Source: Competibacter sp963695105 (GTDB lineage: Bacteria; Pseudomonadota; Gammaproteobacteria; Competibacterales; Competibacteraceae). Taken from it: a stretch of DNA of 64,000 bases. The notes beneath the pieces were generated by a model. It made no database searches. It had not been told where the DNA came from and was given only the letters and a program-made list of their open reading frames with translations. This document shows positions 35,651 through 44,435 of the stretch, piece after piece (the stretch's first letter is position 1; each line of letters starts with the position of its first letter). The position numbers were made by a program, and so were the translations under genes. The stretch covers positions 58,039 to 122,038 of the forward strand of contig CAVOGC010000016.1 in the NCBI GenBank assembly GCA_963695105.1, read 5' to 3'.

Positions 35651-35676
35651 GGCGGACGGACGGTATGTTGGGCCGC

Positions 35677-37071
35677 TCACTCCAGCCGCAGTTCCTTGAT
35701 CTTGCGGGTCAGGGTGTTGCGCCCCCAGCCCAGCAGCCGGGCAGCGTCCTGACGGTGGCCACCGGTCTGTTCCAGCGCGACCCGGATCAACACCCGTTCG
35801 AAGCAGGGCAGGGCGCTATCCAGCAATTTCTGCTCGCCGCGCGCCAGACTCTGATTGGCCCACAGGCGCAGCGCCGCCTCCCAATCGGGGCCGTCGCCGG
35901 CCGCCGGCCCTCGCTCGCGCAGTTCCGCCGGCAGATCCTCCAGGTGAATTTCCCGGCCCGAGGCCATGACCGTCAACCAGCGGCACAGATTTTCCAACTG
36001 GCGGACATTGCCGGGCCAGTCCAACCGACTGAGATAGGTTTCGGTTTCCGGCCGCAGCACCTTCGGTTCGACTCCCAGCTCCCGCGCGGCCTGACTTAGG
36101 AAGTGCCGGGTCAATAGCGGGATATCCTCGCGCCGTTTGTTGAGGGGAGGCAACTGGATACGGATGACGTTCAGGCGATGATAGAGGTCCTCGCGGAATA
36201 ACCCGTCGCGGACCCGCTGCTCCAGGTTCTGATGGGTGGCGGTGATCACCCGCACGTCCACCCGGGTCGGGGTGTGGCCGCCCACCCGATAGAACTCGCC
36301 CTCGGCCAGCACCCGCAACAGCCGGGTTTGCAACTCCGCCGGCATGTCGCCGATTTCGTCCAGAAACAGGGTGCCGCCGTTAGCCTGTTCGAATCGGCCC
36401 TGCCGGCTCGCCTGCGCGCCGGTGAACGCGCCGCGTTCGTGACCGAACAGCTCCGATTCCAGCAGGTCGCGAGGGATGGCGGCGGTGTTGATGGCGATAA
36501 ACGCCTTGTCGGCGCGCGGGCTGTGGCGGTGCAGGGCGCGGGCCACCAGTTCCTTGCCGGAGCCGGATTCGCCCATGATCAGCACGGTAATGTTGGAGCG
36601 CGACAGCCGCCCGATCGCCCGGAACACCTCCTGCATCGCCGGCGCCTCGCCGATAATTTCCGGTAGTCGATCGATCTGCTCCGGCGGGTCGGCACGCTGG
36701 CGGCGCGTCTGGCAGGCTCGGCGGATCAGCGCCACCGCTTCGTCCACGTCGAACGGTTTGGGCAAATATTCGAACGCTCCGCCCTGATAGGCGGAAACCG
36801 CGCTGTCGAGATCGGAGTGGGCGGTCATGATGATGACTGGCAACTCCGGCGCCCGCTCGCGCAGGTGGGATAGTAGTTCCAGGCCGCTCATGCCCGGCAT
36901 GCGGATGTCGGCGACGATGGCGTCCGGCGCGCCCTGCCGGAGGGCGTCGATCACTCCGACCGCGCTGCTAAAGACAGTGACCGTCATGCTGTCGCGTTGC
37001 AGCGCCTTTTCCAGCACCCAGCGAATGGCGTGGTCGTCGTCGATGACCCAAATGTGTTCTTTCCTGCTCAT
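35677..37071 (-). CDS. ntrC: Nitrogen regulator NtrC, sigma-54 activator
   Basis: 464 residues from ATG 37071; the frame is open upstream across glnL in another frame. Receiver (1-120, VADIRMPGMSGLELL), AAA+ domain (about 140-380, Walker A GESGSGKELVARAL, intact GAFTGA in ERGAFTGAQ, Walker B GGTLFLDEIGDM) and a Fis-type DNA-binding end (GGHRQDAARLLGWGRNTLTRKIKEL). It activates sigma-54 promoters such as glnA under nitrogen limitation after phosphorylation by NtrB. Overlaps glnL by ATGA. Confidence 0.97.
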   Translation of the reverse strand: MSRKEHIWVIDDDHAIRWVLEKALQRDSMTVTVFSSAVGVIDALRQGAPDAIVADIRMPGMSGLELLSHLRERAPELPVIIMTAHSDLDSAVSAYQGGAFEYLPKPFDVDEAVALIRRACQTRRQRADPPEQIDRLPEIIGEAPAMQEVFRAIGRLSRSNITVLIMGESGSGKELVARALHRHSPRADKAFIAINTAAIPRDLLESELFGHERGAFTGAQASRQGRFEQANGGTLFLDEIGDMPAELQTRLLRVLAEGEFYRVGGHTPTRVDVRVITATHQNLEQRVRDGLFREDLYHRLNVIRIQLPPLNKRREDIPLLTRHFLSQAARELGVEPKVLRPETETYLSRLDWPGNVRQLENLCRWLTVMASGREIHLEDLPAELRERGPAAGDGPDWEAALRLWANQSLARGEQKLLDSALPCFERVLIRVALEQTGGHRQDAARLLGWGRNTLTRKIKELRLE

Positions 37072-38126
37072 CCGGTCTTGTCCAAGGGTAGCAACAGGGT
37101 GAAAACCGTCTCGCCAGGCCGACTGAGGCATTCGATCAGGCCGCCGTGCCGGTTGACGATGTTTTGGGCGATCGACAGGCCCAGCCCGGTCCCATCCGGA
37201 CGGCCGCTGATCATCGGGTAAAAGATCTGTTCCTGCTGTTCGAGCGGAATGCCGGGGCCGTCGTCGATCACGTCCAGCCGCGCCACCAGCTTGTAGCGCC
37301 GGGAACCGATGGTGTACTGGCGCTGCACTCGGGTGCGCAGGGTGATGACGCCCTGCCGGCCCACGGCCTGGACCGCGTTGCGCACCACATTGAGCACCGC
37401 CTGGATCAGCCGGTCGGCATCGCCCCACAACAGCGGGATGCTGGGGTCATAATCACGCTCGATGCGGATACCGGGGTCGGCTTCCGCTTCCGCCAGGGCG
37501 CAAACTCGCTCCAGGATTTCGTGAATGCTGACCTCGCCGTGGCTGGGCAACTGATTCGGGCCGAGCATCCGGTCCACCAGGTTGCGCAGCCGGTCCGCCT
37601 CGCCGATGATGATGCCGGTGTATTCGCGCAGTGCCGGGTCCGGCAGTTCCCGTTCCAGCAACTGGGCTGCCCCCCGCAACCCGCCCAGCGGGTTCTTGAT
37701 CTCGTGGGCCAGATTGCGCACTAGCGCACGGGTGGTGTGGTGCTGCGCCAAAATGTGTTCCTCCCGGTTAATGCGCAGCCGCCAATCCACCTGTCGCAGT
37801 TCCAGCAGCAGTTCGCTGGGAGGGTCGCGCTCCACCAGTGGCGCGGCGGTGCAATCCACGGTCACGGCGCGGCCGGGTTGCAGCACCAGTTGCAGTTCCC
37901 GCTCGATATAGGGATGGCCGTTCTCCAGGCATTGCCGCAAGCCGGTCACAAACGTTTCGGTGCCGACGATCAGTTCCGAAAGCGCCAGCTTGTGCGCCTT
38001 GCGAAAGCTCAACTCGAACAGCGTTTCCGCGGTCGGGTTCATGAACAGCACCCGCAAGCGCCGGTCCAGCACCAACACGGCGATGCTCAAACCTTCCACA
38101 ACCCGGCGATGGTAGTCTTTCAGCAC
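37068..38126 (-). CDS. glnL: Nitrogen sensor kinase NtrB
   Basis: Cytosolic kinase/phosphatase for NtrC, controlled by PII. PAS domain (LSIAVLVLDRRLRVLFMNPTAE), H-box NLAHEIKNPLGGLRGAAQLL, and HATPase with NVVRNAVQAVGRQG, DDGPGIP and GTGLGLSIAQNI. The frame is open back to 38282, but GTG 38126 is chosen: GAGG lies 5 bp before it and it gives 352 residues, close to E. coli GlnL (349). The upstream extension would also run across the operator at 38285. Upstream lies glnA on the same strand. Confidence 0.93.
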   Translation of the reverse strand: MLKDYHRRVVEGLSIAVLVLDRRLRVLFMNPTAETLFELSFRKAHKLALSELIVGTETFVTGLRQCLENGHPYIERELQLVLQPGRAVTVDCTAAPLVERDPPSELLLELRQVDWRLRINREEHILAQHHTTRALVRNLAHEIKNPLGGLRGAAQLLERELPDPALREYTGIIIGEADRLRNLVDRMLGPNQLPSHGEVSIHEILERVCALAEAEADPGIRIERDYDPSIPLLWGDADRLIQAVLNVVRNAVQAVGRQGVITLRTRVQRQYTIGSRRYKLVARLDVIDDGPGIPLEQQEQIFYPMISGRPDGTGLGLSIAQNIVNRHGGLIECLSRPGETVFTLLLPLDKTG

Positions 38127-38284
38127 GTTGGCCTCGTTTTCCGGTTGCCGCCAGTCACTCAGCAAAAAACAAACCAATCCGTCATCCAGCGGAACCCCTG
38201 CGTGGCATTCCCTATTTGCGGCGCCGACCTGGCCCGGTATGCCGCGCTGAGGTTGCGCGCGACCCGGAGCCGTTGCTTCCATTA

Positions 38285-38301
38285 TGCACCATAACGGTGC
38301 G
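38285..38301. promoter_or_regulatory. NtrC operator upstream of glnL
   Basis: TGCACC-ATAAC-GGTGCG, a close match to the NtrC consensus TGCACC-N5-GGTGCA (one mismatch). It lies about 160 bp upstream of the glnL start and downstream of the glnA terminator. In enteric bacteria an NtrC site in the glnA-glnL interval represses a weak glnL promoter, and this looks equivalent. Confidence 0.65.
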
Positions 38302-38340
38302 CGGCGTGGTCTTGACGGGCGAGCGCGGGCGGCTCAAACG

Positions 38341-38366
38341 GCGACGCCCCCAAAAGGGGGCGTCGC
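38341..38366 (-). terminator. Hairpin after glnA
   Basis: A perfect 11-bp stem GCGACGCCCCC / GGGGGCGTCGC with an AAAA (TTTT on minus) loop, 46 bp after the glnA stop. The following T-run on the minus strand is weak (CGTTTGAG), so it may attenuate rather than fully stop glnA transcripts entering glnL-ntrC. Confidence 0.65.
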
Positions 38367-38412
38367 GTCAGTTCTCGGAAAAGCAATCCTGCTGTGATCG
38401 CGGTCGAGAATG

Positions 38413-39828
38413 CTACAGGCTGTAGTACATATCGAATTCGACCGGGTGCGTGGTCATGCGCAGGCGGGTCACTTCCGCCTGTTTCAATTCGATATAAGCC
38501 TTGATCAAGTCGCTGGTGAATACGCCGCCCTTAAGCAGGAACTCGTGGTCGTCTTGTAGGGCGCTCAGCGCTTCGTCGAAATAGAAGCAGACCTTGGGAA
38601 TCTGCTTCTCTTCCTCGGGCGGCAGGTCGTAGAGATCCTTGTCCATTGGGTCGCCGGGATGGATCTTGTTCTGGATGCCGTCCAGACCGGCCATCATCAT
38701 CGCCGCAAACGCCAGATAGGGATTGGCGGTCGAGTCGGGGAAACGCACCTCGATCCGTCGGGCCTTGGGACTCTGGACATAGGGAATGCGGATCGAGGCG
38801 GAGCGGTTGCGGGCCGAGTAGGCCAGCATCACCGGCGCCTCGAAACCCGGCACCAGTCGCTTGTAGCTGTTGGTCGAGGCATTGGTAAAGGCGTTCAGCG
38901 CCTTGGCGTGCTTGATGATGCCGCCGATGTAATACAACGCCATCTCGGACAGACCGGCGTACTGGTCGCCGGCGAACAGATTGACCCCGTCCTTGGCGAT
39001 GGACTGGTGGACGTGCATACCGTTGCCGTTGTCGCCGACCAGCGGCTTGGGCATGAAGGTCGCGGTTTTGCCGTAGCTGGCGGCCACGTTTTGAATCACG
39101 TACTTCAGGCGCTGCACTTCGTCGCCCTTGCGCACCAGCGTGTTGAACTCGACGCCGATCTCGGCCTGGCCGGCGGTGGCGACTTCGTGGTGATGCACTT
39201 CGGGGATCAACCCCATCTCCTCCAAACTCAAGCACATGGCGGAGCGAATATCCTGCTGCGAATCCACCGGCGGCACCGGGAAATAGCCGCCCTTGAGGCC
39301 GGGCCGATGGCCAAAGTTGCCGCCCTCGTAAACCCGTTCGGAGTTCCAGCCGGCCTCGGAGGAATCGACTTTATAGAAACAGCCGCTGATGTCGGCGCCC
39401 CAGCGAATGTCGTCGAAAATAAAAAATTCGTTTTCCGGCCCGAAAAACGCCGTGTCGCCGATACCCGTGGATTTCAGGTAAGCCTCGGCGCGGCGGGCCA
39501 GGGAACGCGGATCGCGCTCATAACCCTGCATGGTGTTGGGTTCGATCACATCGCAGGTCAGAACCAGGGTGGGTTCCTCGAAGAAAGGATCGATGCAGGC
39601 GGTCGTGGGATCAGGCATCAGAATCATGTCCGATTCCTGAATGCCTTTCCAACCGGCGATGGACGAACCGTCAAACATCTTGCCGTCCTCGAACAGATCC
39701 TCGTTAAAGGCGCTGACGGGTACGGTGACATGCTGCTCCTTGCCGCGGGTGTCCGTGAACCGATAATCCACAAACTTGACGTCTTTTTCCTCGATCAACT
39801 TCATCACTTCAGCAGCATTCATTGTCAT
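38413..39828 (-). CDS. glnA: Glutamine synthetase, type I
   Basis: Condenses glutamate and ammonia to glutamine; a dodecameric cytosolic enzyme. 471 residues from ATG 39828, chosen because GAGG lies 5 bp upstream. Motifs: MFDGSSIAGWKGI, FGPENEFFIFDDI, the MPKPLVGDNGNGMHVHQS ATP-binding loop, and NRSASIRIPYV. The adenylylation Tyr is present in DLYDLPPEE near residue 399, so the enzyme should be regulated by GlnE. A sigma-54 promoter and NtrC-like sites lie upstream. glnL-ntrC follow on the same strand. Confidence 0.98.
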   Translation of the reverse strand: MTMNAAEVMKLIEEKDVKFVDYRFTDTRGKEQHVTVPVSAFNEDLFEDGKMFDGSSIAGWKGIQESDMILMPDPTTACIDPFFEEPTLVLTCDVIEPNTMQGYERDPRSLARRAEAYLKSTGIGDTAFFGPENEFFIFDDIRWGADISGCFYKVDSSEAGWNSERVYEGGNFGHRPGLKGGYFPVPPVDSQQDIRSAMCLSLEEMGLIPEVHHHEVATAGQAEIGVEFNTLVRKGDEVQRLKYVIQNVAASYGKTATFMPKPLVGDNGNGMHVHQSIAKDGVNLFAGDQYAGLSEMALYYIGGIIKHAKALNAFTNASTNSYKRLVPGFEAPVMLAYSARNRSASIRIPYVQSPKARRIEVRFPDSTANPYLAFAAMMMAGLDGIQNKIHPGDPMDKDLYDLPPEEEKQIPKVCFYFDEALSALQDDHEFLLKGGVFTSDLIKAYIELKQAEVTRLRMTTHPVEFDMYYSL

Positions 39829-39896
39829 TGATTCCTCGGGGTTCTCGGAAAAATCCGATCGGAATTGATCGGGTATCAAAAAGCATAACCGTCATC

Positions 39897-39912
39897 AGCA
39901 CGAACCATGCCA
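39897..39912 (-). promoter_or_regulatory. Sigma-54 promoter of glnA
   Basis: On the minus strand TGGCATG-GTTC-GTGCT, matching TGGCACG-N4-TTGCA with the invariant GG and GC exactly 10 bp apart. Transcription would start near 39886, giving a leader of about 58 nt before the glnA ATG. Expected activator: NtrC. Confidence 0.65.
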
Positions 39913-39953
39913 TGGCGGATATTCGCAAGCTTGATCACAAACCTGCTGTATTT

Positions 39954-39970
39954 TGCACCACGCCGGTATC
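39954..39970. promoter_or_regulatory. NtrC-like site upstream of the glnA promoter
   Basis: TGCACC-ACGCC-GGTATC: the left half-site is perfect, the right half keeps GGT only. The centre is about 75 bp upstream of the predicted glnA start, a workable activator position. A weak site on its own. Confidence 0.4.
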
Positions 39971-39980
39971 GCTTTATGAT

Positions 39981-40020
39981 CTATATCGGTGCAATTAACT
40001 CTTTTTTTGCACCGATATAG
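39981..40020. promoter_or_regulatory. Perfect 14-bp inverted repeat upstream of glnA
   Basis: CTATATCGGTGCAA, a 12-nt spacer, then TTGCACCGATATAG. The arms contain the NtrC half-sites GGTGCA and TGCACC, but in outward order and 14 bp apart rather than the usual TGCACC-N5-GGTGCA. On the plus strand the spacer is T-rich. It lies between the ATPase stop (40093) and glnA. It may be an upstream activating sequence, a different regulator's operator, or a 3' hairpin of the ATPase transcript. Confidence 0.5.
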
Positions 40021-40092
40021 AGCGCAAGCCGTGCCGAGCACATCGGCTCCATCCTGGCGGCACGGCTGGCGCTGGTGGCCAACACCCGCTGC

Positions 40093-43000
40093 TTATTCGG
40101 CCGCCGGCTGCGCCGATTGATTGGCGTGCTGGAGGAATGCCCCGGCATGGGTGGCAAATACCTGCCGGTGCTGGGCGCGACCGTCGATCAGGCGATAAAC
40201 CCCCAGCTTGACCCCATCCTGCACGCCCATCCAGACCAGGTTGTACACCCAGACCCAGCCGATCAGATCCCAGGGCAGCACCGGCACCAGCCAGCCGAAG
40301 CCGCACATCAGCACCGCGAAGATCTGGGTGCCGACCACCGCCCCCAGTAACTGCCAGGAAGGGTGCGGTCGGACCCAGAACGCCTTCTTGGTGCGGGTCA
40401 GCAACAACAGCAGATGCCCGCCGACCAGTAGTTGCAGGAACATCATGGTTTGCAGGTGAGCCGCGTCCAGGTGCAAGACTTCCATGCCCAGGGCCAACAG
40501 GCCGAAACTCTGTACCACCGCCAGCGCGCCCAGCGTGATCGACACCGCGAAGGTGCGCTCGCGATTCCAGCGCACCGGCAGGGGGTCGGGGTCGGTGTGG
40601 TCGTAGGCGATGGTCATGATCGGCATGTCGTCCAGCAGGGCCAGCGCCACCAGCATGATCGCGGTCAGCGGGAAGAAGCCGAACACGATGCTGGCCAGCA
40701 CCACGAACACCATGATGTCGATGCTCATGGCGATGCGGTAGATGATGTAGCTCATCATCCGTTCGAAGATGCGGCGCGATTCCTCCACCGCGTGGGTAAT
40801 CACCGACAGGCCCGGCGCGGTCAGCACCAGGGCGGCGGCGGCCCGGGCGGCGTCGGTGGCGTCGGACACCGCAATGCCGACATCGGCCTGCTTGAGCGCT
40901 GGCGCGTCGTTCACGCCATCCCCGGTCATCGCCACGATGTGGCCACCCTGCTGCAAGGCCTTGACGATGCCGTACTTGTGCTCCGGGAACACCTGGGCGA
41001 AACCGTCGGCTTCCTCGATCGCGTGGACGGCGGTGACCGGTAATTCGCCGTGGGCGACCCCGCCGGCAAACAGGGTCTCCGCCGCGCGGATGTTCGCGCC
41101 GATGCCCAACTGCCCGGAAATCTGCTTGGCGATGGCGATGTTGTCGCCGGTGACCATTTTGACCGCAATGCCGTAGTGACCGGCTTCGGCGATGGTCGAG
41201 GCGGAGTCTTCGCGCGGTGGATCGAACAGCGGCAGGATGCCGAGGAACACCCATTGCCCGCCCGCGTCGGTGCGAGCCACGCCCAGGGTGCGAAAGCCCT
41301 TGGCGGCGAATTCATTCACCGCCCGATCGGCCAGCACCTGGGTTTCACGATCCACCTGGCACAGTTGCATCACCACCTGCGGCGCGCCCTTGGTGACCTT
41401 GAAGGTCTGGCCGCCACCATCCTGGACGGTGGCCTCGGTACGCTTGCCGACGGGGTCGAACGGCGTGAACTGGATTTGCCGGCAGGCCTTCAGGGTACTG
41501 GCATCCCGCAGCCCGCCGATCACCGCCAGATCGATGGCGTCATTGTTTTCCGCCTTCGACGCCAGGGCGCCGGCCAGAATCAACTCCTGCGCCGACACGC
41601 CGAAGGGCTGGGCGTCGCCCAGGGTCAGCTTGTTCTGGGTCAGGGTGCCGGTCTTGTCCGAACAGAGGATATCGACGCCGGCCATCTCCTCGATGGCTTC
41701 CATGCGCGACACGATGGCCTTGAGCTTGGAAAGTTTTAGCGCGCCCAGCGCCATGGTGACCGACAACACCGCCGGCATCGCCACCGGAATCGACGCCACC
41801 AACAGAATCAACGCCAGCTTAAGCAAGTGGATGAACGAGGTGCCCCAGTACAACTCCACCGCCGCCAGCACCACGATCAGCGTCAGGGCCGATACGATCA
41901 GGAAATTGCCGATTTGCAGCACCGATTCCTGCAAGTGGGACTTGGCGCCGGCCGTTTCCACCAATTTGGCGGTGCGGCCGAAAAAAGTATTGGCGCCGGT
42001 GCCGGTCACCACCGCGACCATCTCGCCCTGCTTGGCGATCGAGCCGGAAAAAGCCACGTCGCCCGCTTTCTTGCCGACCGGCAGCGATTCACCGGTCAGC
42101 GCGGCCTGATCCACGCTCAGGTAATCGCCCTCGATCAGTTTCACATCCGCCGGGATGATGTCCCCCAGACGGATGCGGACGATGTCGCCCGGCGCCAGGT
42201 CGCGGGCTTCGATTTCCCGCCACTCGCCGTCGCGCAGAGCACGCGCCTTGAGCGCCAGTTGTCCCTTGAGCGCGGCCAGGGCGCTGGCGGCGCTGGCCTC
42301 CTCGCGAAAACCGATGATCGCGTTGAATAGCAGCAACGCCGTGATCACCAGAAAATCGTTCCAGTCCCGGGTGAGCAGCGACAGCAGCGCCGCCGCTTCG
42401 ATCATCCAGGGGATCGGTCCCCAGAAGTAGGGCAGAATCCGCTGCAACAGCGTGACGCGCTTCTCCTCCAGCGCGTTCGGGCCGACGCCGCGCACCCGGT
42501 TGGCCGCCTCGGTGGTGTTCAGTCCCTGGGCGCGATCAGCCTGCAAGTAGGTGAGCACGGTGTCCACCGTTTCCCCGGCAAAGTCCATTTCACTCTCGGG
42601 CGGGGTGGTCACCGGCGGTGGCGCGGCGGGCTTGCGTCGGTACTTCCACCACACGATGCCGGCCAGCAGCAACAGCAGAATCGGGATGGCGGCCCAGTCC
42701 AGATCCCGCACGATCTGTCGCTCCAGCGTCGGTTCCACCGGTTTGACCACCGGCTTGGCCGCGGGCTTGGCCGCCGGCGTAGCGACTTCCGGAGCGGGTG
42801 TGGAAGTTTCCACGGGCGCGGCGGCTTCGGGCGCGGGCGGCGCCGCTTGAGCGGGAGCAATCGCGGCAACCTCGCTCGCGGGCGGACATACGAACTTGCC
42901 CCCGGTCAGACGGTGATTTTCCCATTCCCGCAACTGTCGCTCGAATTCCCGCAATGCATCCGCGCGGCTCAGAGCCTCGACCGCCGCCAGCGAGGGAATT

Positions 43001-43242
43001 TGCAGCTTTTCACCCACCTTCAAGGGCGAGTTGGCGTTGCAGGCGTACTCAAACGCCCGCGGGTTGGCCTTGAGCAGGGCCAGCATGACCTGGTCCCGGC
43101 TGACATCCCGGTCGTGATGGATCTGTTTGGCGATGTCCCAGAGATCCTCGCCACGCCGAACCGGGCCATAGGTGTCCAGCGCTTGGGCGGACGACACCAT
43201 CCCCAGCAGGAAAACGGCGAGCAATGCAAAACGCGCGTTCAT
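40093..43242 (-). CDS. FimV-like LysM module fused to a P3A proton-pumping P-type ATPase
   Basis: 1049 residues in one uninterrupted frame. Residues 1-21 are a signal peptide (ends AQA). Residues 22-84 resemble the FimV/HubP N-terminus: YGPVRRGEDLWDIAKQI, QVMLALLKANPRAF, LKVGEKLQIPS, a LysM-type domain. A Pro/Ala linker (125-175) and a membrane helix (about 185-199) with KYRRK after it follow. From about 225 a complete plasma-membrane H+-ATPase begins: TGES (383-386), phosphorylation Asp in CSDKTGTLTQNK (529-533), TGDGVNDAPALK, and LLDDMPIMTIAYD, which matches the proton-binding Asp helix of plant AHA2. An AAGGGGG ribosome site precedes the ATG. A signal peptide followed by a stop-transfer helix puts the ATPase N-terminus in the cytosol, as required. 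Confidence 0.9.
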   Translation of the reverse strand: MNARFALLAVFLLGMVSSAQALDTYGPVRRGEDLWDIAKQIHHDRDVSRDQVMLALLKANPRAFEYACNANSPLKVGEKLQIPSLAAVEALSRADALREFERQLREWENHRLTGGKFVCPPASEVAAIAPAQAAPPAPEAAAPVETSTPAPEVATPAAKPAAKPVVKPVEPTLERQIVRDLDWAAIPILLLLLAGIVWWKYRRKPAAPPPVTTPPESEMDFAGETVDTVLTYLQADRAQGLNTTEAANRVRGVGPNALEEKRVTLLQRILPYFWGPIPWMIEAAALLSLLTRDWNDFLVITALLLFNAIIGFREEASAASALAALKGQLALKARALRDGEWREIEARDLAPGDIVRIRLGDIIPADVKLIEGDYLSVDQAALTGESLPVGKKAGDVAFSGSIAKQGEMVAVVTGTGANTFFGRTAKLVETAGAKSHLQESVLQIGNFLIVSALTLIVVLAAVELYWGTSFIHLLKLALILLVASIPVAMPAVLSVTMALGALKLSKLKAIVSRMEAIEEMAGVDILCSDKTGTLTQNKLTLGDAQPFGVSAQELILAGALASKAENNDAIDLAVIGGLRDASTLKACRQIQFTPFDPVGKRTEATVQDGGGQTFKVTKGAPQVVMQLCQVDRETQVLADRAVNEFAAKGFRTLGVARTDAGGQWVFLGILPLFDPPREDSASTIAEAGHYGIAVKMVTGDNIAIAKQISGQLGIGANIRAAETLFAGGVAHGELPVTAVHAIEEADGFAQVFPEHKYGIVKALQQGGHIVAMTGDGVNDAPALKQADVGIAVSDATDAARAAAALVLTAPGLSVITHAVEESRRIFERMMSYIIYRIAMSIDIMVFVVLASIVFGFFPLTAIMLVALALLDDMPIMTIAYDHTDPDPLPVRWNRERTFAVSITLGALAVVQSFGLLALGMEVLHLDAAHLQTMMFLQLLVGGHLLLLLTRTKKAFWVRPHPSWQLLGAVVGTQIFAVLMCGFGWLVPVLPWDLIGWVWVYNLVWMGVQDGVKLGVYRLIDGRAQHRQVFATHAGAFLQHANQSAQPAAE

Positions 43243-43475
43243 TGAACCCCCTTGCTTGTGGTGGATTGCTTGATCTGATTCTAGAACGATTGGGTTTGAT
43301 TATTCTTGGGGCGATTCGTCATTGCCGCATCCATTCGCCCGCTTAAGCGACCTCGTCGCCCGTTGCGCTTTTCCTTTTTTGGTTGCGCGGCAGCCCGGTA
43401 AAATGCTGCTGAAAACGGGTCCAAGGGGCATAATTCCCCACCTTGTACGTTCACCCCCATTCCGGAGACGGGCCG

Positions 43476-43877
43476 ATGAAATCCAGAAATCCTTCAGCCA
43501 GCGGCGGCAAGCTGGACCAGATCGTGGCCGCCGCCCGGCGCGGCCGGGAACAGCGCGAGCGCGATTACCGCGAGCAGGCGTTGAAGCTTTATCCATGGAT
43601 CTGCGGGCGCTGCGCGCGCGAGTTCAATCGCCAGAATCTGCACGAACTGACGGTGCACCACCGCGACCACGACCACGATCACAACCCGCCGGACGGCAGC
43701 AACTGGGAACTGCTGTGCCTTTATTGCCACGACAACGAGCACCAGCGCCGCGAAGAGGCCCTGGCCCAGGGCGGGGGCGGCGGCTCCGACCGCCCGACCG
43801 GCGGCGGCGCGACCCACAATCCGTTCGCGAATCTGAAAACCCTGCTGGGCGGCGGCCGGGGCGAAAAGACGGAATAG
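43476..43877 (+). CDS. yajD: YajD-type HNH nuclease
   Basis: 133 residues from ATG 43476; the in-frame ATG at 43443 is less likely. The HNH finger shows CGRCAREF, TVHHRDHDHDHNPPDGSNWELLCLYCHDNEH, with two Cys pairs for structural zinc and catalytic His residues. The tail is Gly-rich. YajD proteins are small conserved gammaproteobacterial HNH proteins of unknown physiological role. Stands alone before fdxA. Confidence 0.88.
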   Translation: MKSRNPSASGGKLDQIVAAARRGREQRERDYREQALKLYPWICGRCAREFNRQNLHELTVHHRDHDHDHNPPDGSNWELLCLYCHDNEHQRREEALAQGGGGGSDRPTGGGATHNPFANLKTLLGGGRGEKTE

Positions 43878-43972
43878 CCGGTCCGGCCATCGACCTATTT
43901 TCCAGTGCCCAACTCGGTTAATCGCGGTTAAGATAGCGCCCCTGTATTTCCGGCCTTCTCAGGGGACTGCCC

Positions 43973-44296
43973 ATGACGTTCGTCGTTACCGAAAACTGCA
44001 TCAAGTGCAAGTACACCGACTGCGTGGAAGTCTGTCCGGTGGACTGCTTCCACGAGGGACCGAATTTCCTGGTCATCGATCCCGACGAGTGCATCGACTG
44101 CACCCTGTGCGAGCCCGAATGCCCGGTGCAGGCGATCTTTGCCGAGGACGATGTGCCGGCTGGCCAGGAACATTTTCTGGCGCTCAACGCCGAACTGACC
44201 AAGCAATGGCCGGTGATCACCGAAAAGAAGGACGCGCCGCCCGACGCGACGGACTGGGACGGCAAACCCGACAAGTTGCAATATCTCGAGCGCTGA
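43973..44296 (+). CDS. fdxA: 7Fe ferredoxin FdxA
   Basis: 107 residues with AGGGGA before the ATG. Two cluster motifs: CIKCKYTDCVEVCPVDC (3Fe-4S type, with the extra Cys spacing of FdxA) and CIDCTLCEPECPVQAIF (4Fe-4S). The C-terminal 40 residues form the extension typical of FdxA. A cytosolic low-potential electron carrier; partner unknown. Confidence 0.94.
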   Translation: MTFVVTENCIKCKYTDCVEVCPVDCFHEGPNFLVIDPDECIDCTLCEPECPVQAIFAEDDVPAGQEHFLALNAELTKQWPVITEKKDAPPDATDWDGKPDKLQYLER

Positions 44297-44435
44297 ACCG
44301 GGCGCATATCCTGGCCTTGCCGCCGCACAACGGGTACGCGCCCGTGCTTCCCGGTTCATGCTCTCAATCCCTTCGTCGCCGCCGTTCGGCCGATTGCGCG
44401 CCGAAGCCCGACACGGTTTTTGTGGAAATCCAACG

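Noticed and set aside
39981..40020. Intrinsic terminator for the ATPase gene
   Set aside because: The stem is AT-rich and no T-run follows on the minus strand; the T-stretch is in the loop. Kept as a regulatory repeat instead.
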